A stretch of DNA of 57,598 nucleotides from Planctomycetota bacterium (GTDB lineage: Bacteria; Planctomycetota; Phycisphaerae; Sedimentisphaerales; Anaerohalosphaeraceae): NCBI GenBank assembly GCA_019456225.1, contig VRUI01000025.1, forward strand, positions 1 to 57,598, read 5' to 3'. The position numbers and the translations under genes are program-made. This document shows positions 31,390-38,146 of the stretch, one piece after another. Numbering within the stretch: the stretch's first letter is position 1; each line of letters opens with the position of its first letter. The notes under the pieces were generated by a model. It saw only the letters and a program-made list of their open reading frames with translations, made no database searches and was not told the DNA's origin.

Positions 31390-33258
31390 TTACTTTGTCT
31401 CCCTGCTATATTCACGTAGAATCCGCTTAACCTCGGCGATCGCCAAAGGGTGCCTGTGAACGCCATGGCCGGACTTGACTAGTTTTTCAGATGCGGCTCC
31501 GTCAAGATGCGAGCTTTCATAGTCAACGAGACCATCATTGCTGCCCGGGCCATAATCACTTTTTCCCGTAGCGATTATTGAATGGTAAATCACGCCCGCA
31601 TCGATTCCAAGTTTCGCCAGCTCCTCAATATCCGGAGCACTCGGCGAAAGCTGCATCACTCCGTTAGGCACACTGTCAAGAATCTCTTTCGACTGTTCGG
31701 TCATATCTTCGGCCCGCAGATCTCTTCTGAATTCTTCGATCCTGTCGGGAAATGAAATAAATGACGAAGCGAGTTTGGCGATAAACGAATCGGCATCTTT
31801 ACTCCCGCCATGCGGAGTTGCCAGGAAAATAACCTTGTTAACATAATCAAGCTTATCAAATATAAGTATATTCTTAATAAACTCCCTGTTCTCATCGCTA
31901 ACGCCAAGTTCACTCGGCGGCTTGTTAAAAGTACCACCCCAAAAGAGCTCACCGCTGTCGGCGATCAAAAATCTCGTAAGCAGCCCGCCCATGCTGTGTC
32001 CGATTACCACCATCTTATTGAAATTCGGATTTGTCCCGGCAGAATCATATTTCCCGCGGATACCGTTTAGCTCGTCCCTCAGCAATGACGCCGAATACAA
32101 AAGCGGCAGCCCGGTCGGGTAAAGATAAAACCAGAACTGATACTTTTTTCGCAACTCGGCATCGCCGCGCAGATCGTTAAACATCTGAGACCACGTCGCC
32201 GGATAAGACATAAGTCCATGAACCATAACAACCGGGATCTGATCGTGGCGGAAAGGCTCCAGCATATAAATGCCGGCATCTTCGATCTCATCCTTGGCGG
32301 CAAATACCTCCCACACATCCGAGTCCTTCGCCTTAAGTCCCGACAGCAGAACGCCAAGCGATGTAGAATAATCAGCTTCAAGCGGAACCTCTCTGCCTCC
32401 CAGAGTCACGCTATCGGTAAGCAGCGGGTTATAAAATGTCATCGTACCCTTACGCTTCCACACGCCGCCGACCTCTACGGCATCGTCAAATTCCAAAATC
32501 GCCGTCACAGGATGAGCAACCATATCTTTATTACTGTAATCATCGAAAAGCGGATGGCCCTCAAGATTCTCACTGATCCCAACAAGCGAACCGCCGATCC
32601 CTTTTACAAAATACTTATTCCTGAGCCCCTTCACCTCGATCCGGTTAGACGCAAGCAGTTTATCAAAATGCTCCGGGTTCCAAACAACATCTCCCTCCTT
32701 AACAGGCGAAATTTCGTATGTCGTATGAACGCTCTGGTAACCCTTGGTCTCGCTCCAGCCGTTCTGACGCAACTGCCCGATCACCGCCGCCCTCGATACA
32801 GCCCTGTTATATACAAGTTCCATAAATCGGTAAGAGGGCTTTAGATACTGCTGTTTGTTCGCGGCCTCCGTTCCAAACAGATAGTCATAAGCAAGCTCGG
32901 CCGCCTGTAGATAAAACCCCACCGCTTTATGCTGGTCCTTGTCAAAGACCCTGCGTCCCTCGAGCAATGACAGCTCCGCCGCCGCAAACCTCGTCATCAT
33001 GTCGCCGCTTTGCCTGGCCTTGTCATAAAGAATCGCGATCATACCTGCCGGATCTTTTTCGTAATCCTTATCAAGATACTCAAGCCGCAAAAACTGACGA
33101 CTCTCTTCGCTGATCTCCCCGGAATTCAAAGCGCTGACAAGCTGCTTTCTGAACACCGCGACCGGGCTGGAAGTTTTAATACTATACTGCCGCCCGCAAC
33201 CGCATACAAAGCAAACCAAAACACAAATAATCCAAAAACCGCGTTTGCAAATTAACAT
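31390..33258 (-). CDS. lipoprotein alpha/beta-hydrolase
   Basis: A 622-aa secreted lipoprotein starting at ATG 33258 (signal MLICKRGFWIICVLVCFVC with lipobox-like VCGC). The first ~200 residues are helical, without known motifs. The C-terminal half is an alpha/beta-hydrolase: VVMVHGLMSYPATWSQM (oxyanion HG), MVVIGHSMGGLL (nucleophile Ser in GHSMGG), FLATPHGGS, and VKSGHGVHRHPLA with a candidate catalytic His. Resembles large triacylglycerol lipase/acyl-transferase-like hydrolases anchored to the outer membrane or cytoplasmic membrane. Substrate unknown. Confidence 0.8.
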   Translation of the reverse strand: MLICKRGFWIICVLVCFVCGCGRQYSIKTSSPVAVFRKQLVSALNSGEISEESRQFLRLEYLDKDYEKDPAGMIAILYDKARQSGDMMTRFAAAELSLLEGRRVFDKDQHKAVGFYLQAAELAYDYLFGTEAANKQQYLKPSYRFMELVYNRAVSRAAVIGQLRQNGWSETKGYQSVHTTYEISPVKEGDVVWNPEHFDKLLASNRIEVKGLRNKYFVKGIGGSLVGISENLEGHPLFDDYSNKDMVAHPVTAILEFDDAVEVGGVWKRKGTMTFYNPLLTDSVTLGGREVPLEADYSTSLGVLLSGLKAKDSDVWEVFAAKDEIEDAGIYMLEPFRHDQIPVVMVHGLMSYPATWSQMFNDLRGDAELRKKYQFWFYLYPTGLPLLYSASLLRDELNGIRGKYDSAGTNPNFNKMVVIGHSMGGLLTRFLIADSGELFWGGTFNKPPSELGVSDENREFIKNILIFDKLDYVNKVIFLATPHGGSKDADSFIAKLASSFISFPDRIEEFRRDLRAEDMTEQSKEILDSVPNGVMQLSPSAPDIEELAKLGIDAGVIYHSIIATGKSDYGPGSNDGLVDYESSHLDGAASEKLVKSGHGVHRHPLAIAEVKRILREYSRETK

Positions 33259-33595
33259 AGCAAAACCCCCAAAAGTAGTAATCTGAAAAAATACAATCTC
33301 AATAAAACATCGGCACCTTAACAATCACCCTTAACCAAAACAAAAACCCAAACAAAAGCCCGAAGTTGAGCGAAGCGAAATCCGACAGAATTGGCGGATC
33401 CAAGCGCAGGGATAAGGCCGTTAGAATCCAGATATTCCTCACCAAATACAGCAAATAGCTGCTTTAAGCCTATATCTGAAAGACTACTAATATTACCCCG
33501 CACACCATATACATTATGGGCGTATACTTAAGGTCGATTTGGAATTAACCGGAGTTGCAGATCAATGCCAGGTAATACAAAGGGGGCACGCAGCA
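33259..33595. repeat. intergenic region with an extended dispersed repeat copy
   Basis: Between divergent genes. 33355-33415 holds a long version of the repeat: AAGCCCGAAG, then TGAGCGAAGCGAAATCCG, an imperfect stem (ATCCG...CGGAT) and AGCGCAGGGATAA. It reads as the 30-bp element with the second module inserted in its middle. The rest is AT-rich and must contain both promoters. No ORF seen. Confidence 0.55.
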
Positions 33596-34819
33596 ATGAA
33601 AATGTTCAACCGGTTATCAAATAAATATGTCAAATTTATGCTGTTACTGTCAGCCGCGTCGCTGATAATATACTCCTGCACCGAAGATGATGACGACGAA
33701 CTCTATAAGTACAAGCACGGGATATATTACCTCGAACTGGACGGCTCTCCATCGCAAATGGGCCAAAAGCACGGCCTGGCGTTCAAAGAGCAAATCCGCG
33801 ATTCGGTAGAAAAGTACAAACAATACATCTACAAGACTTTCGGCGACGAAAACGGAAAATTGATAATAGACTGGGCACTGACAAAAGCTGGATTTACTGA
33901 CGACCTCAAGGAATACCTCCCGCACGTCTACAAAGAGATAGAATCGCTCGCCGCCGCCGCCGAACTGCCCGTTGAAGACATCCTGCTGATAAACATGGAC
34001 GAGGAAATAACCTACGCCGCACCGACGGCACTGAAGATTCAGCCAAAGCAAATCTTCGCACCGGTATCCACCGTCATCCAGGCGCAGAGAGAGGACGAAG
34101 AAAAATTTTGCGCTCAGAATACCGCCTATAGCAGCCCAGACCTTGACGGCCGCCAGCTAATGATCAGATACAAATACCCCGGCAGAGAAATCCTCATCTA
34201 TACCTTCATCGGCCGGGTAGGGGGGATAGGAGTAAACGACATGGGCCTCTCCGCCCTTGCCGCAAAACTGCCTCAGGGCATAAAAAGACAAACAGACGGA
34301 CTTGGAGCCAATTATGTACTAAGACTGCTCCTGGAACTTGATGATGTCGACAACGCACTGGCAGCACTCAAAAAAATACGGAAATTTTCGCCGCACAGTT
34401 ACGCTCTAGCCGATTACAAAAAATCCGTAATAACCGAAGAATCCGGCGACCAGTTCGTATCGAGCCCAATGCTGCAGTACCCCGGATTCCAGTGCCACAC
34501 AAACCACATGCTCTGGATAGAAGCAAAAGACAGGATCGACATACCTGGTATCTTCGAAAATGGAAGGCCGCTGCCGGCGCACAAATCCTTCTACACCGCA
34601 GAACGCCTCGTACAAGCCAAAGCGGGTCTTACCGGCGACCTCGAAGACATCGACGACGACAAACTACAGGACCTGCTAACAAAACCGAATATCAACAGCA
34701 CCGATACAGACATTAAAACCCTCCAGTCGGCGATCATAGAATACGACGAAGAAGAAATAGACATGATAATCTCAGCAGGCGCCGACCCGGAAAGAAAATG
34801 GAACCGCTACGATTTCTAA
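33596..34819 (+). CDS. C45-family (acyl-CoA:6-APA acyltransferase-like) hydrolase, lipoprotein
   Basis: A 407-aa protein starting at ATG 33596 (AGGGGG 9 nt upstream). N-terminus FMLLLSAASLIIYSC gives a lipoprotein signal with Cys. The body matches C45 autoproteolytic Ntn-hydrolase-like proteins: YYLELDGSPSQMGQKHGLAF, LPVEDILLINMDEEIT, a Cys preceding the beta-strand core (EKFCAQNTAYSSPDLDG), GRVGGIGVNDMGLSALAAKL, LGANYVLRLLLELDDVDNAL. In this family the Cys becomes the new N-terminus and nucleophile after self-cleavage. Substrate unknown; amide or ester bonds are typical. A repeat copy begins 17 nt downstream of the stop. Confidence 0.7.
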   Translation: MKMFNRLSNKYVKFMLLLSAASLIIYSCTEDDDDELYKYKHGIYYLELDGSPSQMGQKHGLAFKEQIRDSVEKYKQYIYKTFGDENGKLIIDWALTKAGFTDDLKEYLPHVYKEIESLAAAAELPVEDILLINMDEEITYAAPTALKIQPKQIFAPVSTVIQAQREDEEKFCAQNTAYSSPDLDGRQLMIRYKYPGREILIYTFIGRVGGIGVNDMGLSALAAKLPQGIKRQTDGLGANYVLRLLLELDDVDNALAALKKIRKFSPHSYALADYKKSVITEESGDQFVSSPMLQYPGFQCHTNHMLWIEAKDRIDIPGIFENGRPLPAHKSFYTAERLVQAKAGLTGDLEDIDDDKLQDLLTKPNINSTDTDIKTLQSAIIEYDEEEIDMIISAGADPERKWNRYDF

Positions 34820-34836
34820 CCCCCATACCGACCAAA

Positions 34837-34866
34837 CAGAAGCCCGAAGCGCGAGCGCAGGGATAA
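34837..34866. repeat. dispersed 30-bp element (CAGAAGCCCG...GCAGGGATAA), copy
   Basis: Second identical copy, between convergent genes (C45 hydrolase and duplicated-domain protein). Confidence 0.75.
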
Positions 34867-34943
34867 TCACTGTGCAAAAATATACAAGAGAATCTTAAGA
34901 TGTGACTTGGCATACGGGATCGCTTGACGATACTCCGCGCCCT

Positions 34944-34998
34944 CATTATACATTAGACAATTGACATTATACATTCAGACCAGCAGATGGCGGTTTTG
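34944..34998. repeat. AT-rich repeat tract with degenerate hairpin (composite element)
   Basis: CATTATACATTAGACAATTG followed by ACATTATACATT (34944-34975) is nearly identical to 53545-53576. It is followed by TCAGACCAGC...GGCGGTTTTGG (34975-34998), a decayed version of the TCAAACTGGCC hairpin. It lies at the 3' end of the minus-strand gene at 35001. Confidence 0.6.
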
Positions 34999-35000
34999 GG

Positions 35001-36254
35001 CTACTTTTTCTTCTGTGCTTCTTCGGCTTTGATCAATTCCTGAACGCGTTTTTTGATTTCTTTATTCTTGTGCTGAACAAGCTCTTTTACTTCACCTTCC
35101 CGTTTGGCAAGATTATTCGTCAGATTGTCAATTCTTTTTCTAAGCCGGTTGTACTTGTGCTTTTTGATCGTGACACCAATATCAAATTCTTTTGAGACAA
35201 TATCAGTAAGATCGCCGAGTAATTTTGCTTTTTGCTCTTTCGTTTTAGCGGCAGTATATTTATCGAGAATCTCGATTCTTATATGTCGCAGCATTACTTC
35301 TTCGACGAGATACTGGCCATTGATCGGATCATGCCTGTAACCCTTCCAAAGCCGGACAAATCGATTTCTGAAATGATTAAACTTAGTTCGATAAGCTTTG
35401 GCATTTTTTTCGACATCTTTAAGATCTTGTGCTAAATCTGGCCAGAATGTTGTCAACCAGGAATGAAATTTCTTATCATCATCAGTGAAAGGTTTGTCTT
35501 TGTAGGCCGGCATCGTTGTCTTTTTAAGCTTAATAACTACCGGCTTATTATTGCTGTTGACAGCCTTATCCGGTTTTGCCGCGATAACTATCCCGGAAAC
35601 GGGCGAACCACCCTCATTTTCGCCATTGATCAAATTTTTAATACGTTTTTTGATCTCTAAGTCTTTTCGCTGAACCAGCTTTTTAACGTCACGTTCACGT
35701 CTGGCAAGGTCATTCCTCATCCTACTGATTTTTCTTCTAAGCTTGTGGTAGTTGTATTTTTTGATCGTGACAGTAATATCAAATTCTTTTGAGACAATAT
35801 TAGTAAGATCGCCGTGCAATTTTGTTTTCTGCTGTTTCGTTTTAGCGGCCATATATTTATCGAGAATCTCGATTCTTATAAGTCGCAGCTTTACTTCTTC
35901 GACAAGAAACTGGCCATTGATCGCATTGAGCTTGTAACCTTTCCACAGCCGGCGGTCCGACCTTTTTTCATTATGGAATTTGGTTTGATATGCTTTGGCC
36001 TTCTTTTCGAGTGCTTTAAGTTTTTTCGCATTTTCCGGCCAAAATGTCGTCAGCCATGAATGAAATTTCTTATCGTCATCAGTAAACACTTTACCTTCAA
36101 AGACAGGCATCTTTGTCGGTATCAGCTTAATAACTACCGGTTTTTTTTTGCCGCCCCTGGCCTTATCCGGTTTCGCTGCTATAGCCGCCCCGCAAATATA
36201 TAAAGCAAGTGCAAGTACCAGAATTGATAAAATAGAATTCCTTGACGATTTCAA
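35001..36254 (-). CDS. secreted protein with internal tandem duplication (2 x ~199 aa)
   Basis: Exported protein of about 417 aa starting at TTG 36254, which has GGAG 6 nt upstream (in the last codons of the upstream gene) and gives the signal KSSRNSILSILVLALALYIC. The mature protein is two copies of one domain, offset by 597 nt: FTDDDKKFHSWLTTFWP, RLWKGY, NGQ(F/Y)LVEEV, R(L/H)IRIEILDKY, AAKTK, GDLT(N/D)IVSKEFDI and a Lys/Arg-rich helical end with EIKKR(I/V). Nucleotide similarity between the copies is high, indicating a recent duplication. Helical, highly charged, no enzyme motif. Third gene of an ECF sigma operon, so probably part of its sensing or output. Family not recognised. Confidence 0.7.
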   Translation of the reverse strand: MKSSRNSILSILVLALALYICGAAIAAKPDKARGGKKKPVVIKLIPTKMPVFEGKVFTDDDKKFHSWLTTFWPENAKKLKALEKKAKAYQTKFHNEKRSDRRLWKGYKLNAINGQFLVEEVKLRLIRIEILDKYMAAKTKQQKTKLHGDLTNIVSKEFDITVTIKKYNYHKLRRKISRMRNDLARRERDVKKLVQRKDLEIKKRIKNLINGENEGGSPVSGIVIAAKPDKAVNSNNKPVVIKLKKTTMPAYKDKPFTDDDKKFHSWLTTFWPDLAQDLKDVEKNAKAYRTKFNHFRNRFVRLWKGYRHDPINGQYLVEEVMLRHIRIEILDKYTAAKTKEQKAKLLGDLTDIVSKEFDIGVTIKKHKYNRLRKRIDNLTNNLAKREGEVKELVQHKNKEIKKRVQELIKAEEAQKKK

Positions 36255-36256
36255 TG

Positions 36257-36736
36257 TTATCTCCAAAAGCTGGCGTCGGCTACCATTATTTCGTATTCCA
36301 AAGCATCAACAGCATCGACTGATTCAGTTTCGTCATCATCGAGACTGCTCGAAAGAATAGTGTAATTGATTTCATTAAGCTCATTGGCGATGCTGCTGGC
36401 AACTGCATCCTCGCCCCAGAAAAAACCACTCGCAATATCTGTTCGTATTGGAGAGTCTCCCTGGTGTATCATGGTCCGTATGCCTATGAAAGCGACTATA
36501 GCGATCATAGCGGCAACTGCCGTACGCATAGAGATCGTGTTCATCCGCCTGTCGCGCCGAGACTTCAGCCGAGCGGAGATATCATTTTTTATACCGCTGA
36601 TAACAGCAGCGTCAGGTACGAGCGTTTCGCCCGAAGCGATGATCTCGTCTCCAATACGAATATCTTCTTTGACACCGTCAACCTGATCGGCATCATAAAA
36701 ACTTGCTAACAAATTGTCTAAATTTTCTTTACTCAT
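36257..36736 (-). CDS. single-TM protein, probable anti-sigma factor
   Basis: A 159-aa protein starting at ATG 36736. The N-terminal cytoplasmic part (NLDNLLASFYDADQVDGVKE, IISGIKNDISARLKSRRDRR region) precedes one membrane helix (TAVAAMIAIVAFIGIRTMI) and an acidic outer part (SSSLDDDETESVDAVDALEYEI). No zinc motif. Position after a sigma factor and before a secreted protein suggests a membrane anti-sigma factor with unrelated sequence. The Shine-Dalgarno sequence is weak, and the gap of 100 nt to the sigma gene contains a perfect hairpin. Confidence 0.55.
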   Translation of the reverse strand: MSKENLDNLLASFYDADQVDGVKEDIRIGDEIIASGETLVPDAAVISGIKNDISARLKSRRDRRMNTISMRTAVAAMIAIVAFIGIRTMIHQGDSPIRTDIASGFFWGEDAVASSIANELNEINYTILSSSLDDDETESVDAVDALEYEIMVADASFWR

Positions 36737-36821
36737 GTTACTGCTAAATCCTTTTTTCTTTTTGTAAAAATGTCTCGGCCCCAAGCCGAATCCTTAAATA
36801 ATCAATAATCAATAATAATTC

Positions 36822-36844
36822 CAAACTGACCACAGGTCAGTTTG
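36822..36844 (-). repeat. perfect hairpin CAAACTGACC-n3-GGTCAGTTTG spanning a stop codon
   Basis: 10-bp perfect stem with a 3-nt loop (36822-36831 and 36835-36844). Same hairpin sequence as 3744-3770. On the minus strand the stop TGA of the sigma gene (36839-36837) lies within the stem, so the last two codons (Ser, Asn) are part of the element. It lies inside the operon, between sigma and anti-sigma genes, and could attenuate downstream expression. Confidence 0.7.
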
Positions 36845-37376
36845 ATTCACCTTCCATCACCTTCCGCATTTTCTTTAGCCCGCGATGGACCTTTGACAGC
36901 GTCGTCCCTATCGGTTCGCTGCGAACTTCGGCAAGTTCCTTAAAGCTTAGCTGACCAAAAAAGCGAAGCATTAGTATCTCGGCGGTATCTGTATCCAGCT
37001 TTGCCAGGTAATGCTCCAGTTCGTCTCTAAGATCCGAAGAAGCGTCAATACCAAGAGCAGATTCACCGATCGTATCGGCTTTTCCGTCGAGAAGCTTCTT
37101 TTGACGGTACCTGTACCTCAAATAATCATAAAAAATATTCGAGGCTATTGTATAAACCCACTTTTTAAAAGAGCCGCCTTTATAAGATCCGATTTTCACA
37201 ACCAGCTTCATAAACAACTCGCTGAGAAGATCGTTACTTATCTCAGAATTACCAGATAACCGGTAAAAATAGCCATACAAGCTTTTTCCAAACATGTCGA
37301 CAAGCTCATCATAAGCTGTACTGTCGCCATTCTGGCACCTGATCACTATTCCGTTTAACTCGTTGTTATCAGCCAT
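36837..37376 (-). CDS. ECF RNA polymerase sigma factor
   Basis: A 179-aa sigma-70 family protein starting at ATG 37376 (a TTG at 37400 would add 8 residues). Region 2: YDELVDMFGKSLYGYFYRLSG...NDLLSELFMKLVVKIGSY...FKKWVYTIASNIFYDYLRY. Region 4: LDTDTAEILMLRFFGQLSFKELAEVR, EPIGTTLSKVHRGLKKMRKVM. First gene of the third sigma module. Its 3' end is formed by a repeat hairpin, so the C-terminal Ser-Asn may be recent. Confidence 0.92.
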   Translation of the reverse strand: MADNNELNGIVIRCQNGDSTAYDELVDMFGKSLYGYFYRLSGNSEISNDLLSELFMKLVVKIGSYKGGSFKKWVYTIASNIFYDYLRYRYRQKKLLDGKADTIGESALGIDASSDLRDELEHYLAKLDTDTAEILMLRFFGQLSFKELAEVRSEPIGTTLSKVHRGLKKMRKVMEGESN

Positions 37377-37525
37377 ATTCAACCGGTAACCGTTATACAA
37401 AACGGTCTGTCTCTCATATATATTGCAATATTTAATTAAAATGCGTTAAAAATCAAAAAATATAAAGTTTTATCCATCAGCATCTGCCTGAAGGGGGATT
37501 TCTGTCAAAATGGGCAAAAGGGGGG

Positions 37526-37840
37526 TTATATAGTCTCCTCGTCCCCCTCGTCCCCCTCGCCATCAGGGTCATCCTGATACTTCCAGGATTCAGTCTCATC
37601 AATGTCGTCAATCTCTCGCTCAACATACTTAAAGAGCTTATTCTGCATCGGACCCATCTTTTCCTGCCAGTAAAGCATAGATCTGTAGCTTGCCGCAAGC
37701 ATATCAAGACGCATGATCTGCATCTTTTGCAGGCATTCAGGCTCCTTTATATTACTGAAAGGGTCGCATTTAAAAGCTTTACGCCCATCTTCAGATATTT
37801 CACAATACTCACAATCTTTACACTGGATCATATATTTCAC
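37526..37840 (-). CDS. small Cys-rich protein, zinc-ribbon-like
   Basis: A 104-aa protein. The N-terminus MKYMIQCKDCEYCEISEDG then FKCDPF has C-x2-C-x2-C plus C, suggesting a zinc or Fe-S ribbon. A helical middle (LDMLAASYRSMLYWQEKMGP) and a very acidic tail (DDPDGEGDEGDEET) follow. The tail is encoded by a GAG/GAC-rich tract (CCTCGTCCCC repeats on the plus strand). Resembles small uncharacterised planctomycete proteins; function unknown. Confidence 0.65.
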   Translation of the reverse strand: MKYMIQCKDCEYCEISEDGRKAFKCDPFSNIKEPECLQKMQIMRLDMLAASYRSMLYWQEKMGPMQNKLFKYVEREIDDIDETESWKYQDDPDGEGDEGDEETI

Positions 37841-37900
37841 CTCAAACTGGCCGAAAACCGACCGATAACGATCAAATTAATAAAAATCACACACAAATTC

Positions 37901-37928
37901 TTGCATTTCGTATAATACCATATATAAT
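37901..37928 (+). promoter_or_regulatory. promoter upstream of the 26-aa basic peptide
   Basis: TTGCAT (37901-37906), 16-nt spacer, TATAAT (37923-37928). The next gene is the 26-codon ORF at 37997, giving a leader of about 60 nt. Confidence 0.6.
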
Positions 37929-37996
37929 GACAAAACTAAAGTAATTTAATGATAAGTATTTAAGATCAGTACTGATTGTTTTTGGAGTTATACTAA

Positions 37997-38077
37997 ATGG
38001 CTAAGCCAAGACGCAGACGTAAAGTTGGAAGCAAAAAAAGACGTGCACGCTGGAAAGTACGTCACAAAATCAGCTAA
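37997..38077 (+). CDS. 26-aa very basic peptide (ribosomal-protein-like)
   Basis: A very short ORF with 26 residues, over half Arg or Lys: MAKPRRRRKVGSKKRRARWK followed by VRHKIS. GGAG lies 9 nt before the ATG, and a good promoter (TTGCAT/TATAAT) lies 70 nt upstream. Composition and size recall small RNA-binding ribosomal proteins (bTHX or the AURKAIP1/COX24-like group), but no identity is claimed. A TTCG-capped hairpin (about 38072-38098, AGCTAA...TTAGCT) starts at its stop codon. It is followed by the RACE gene 70 nt downstream. Confidence 0.65.
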   Translation: MAKPRRRRKVGSKKRRARWKVRHKIS

Positions 38078-38146
38078 TACCTTCGGGGTGTTTTAGCTCT
38101 GGTAATATTACAAAATCTACTGCGCATTTTATACGCAAACTATTAA

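Noticed and set aside
37535-37562. CCTCGTCCCC microsatellite
   Set aside because: It encodes the acidic Asp/Glu/Gly tail of the small Cys-rich protein; no evidence of a separate element.
37843-37870. Further copy of the CAAACTGGCC hairpin upstream of the Cys-rich gene
   Set aside because: Only the left half-site is present; no complementary right arm.
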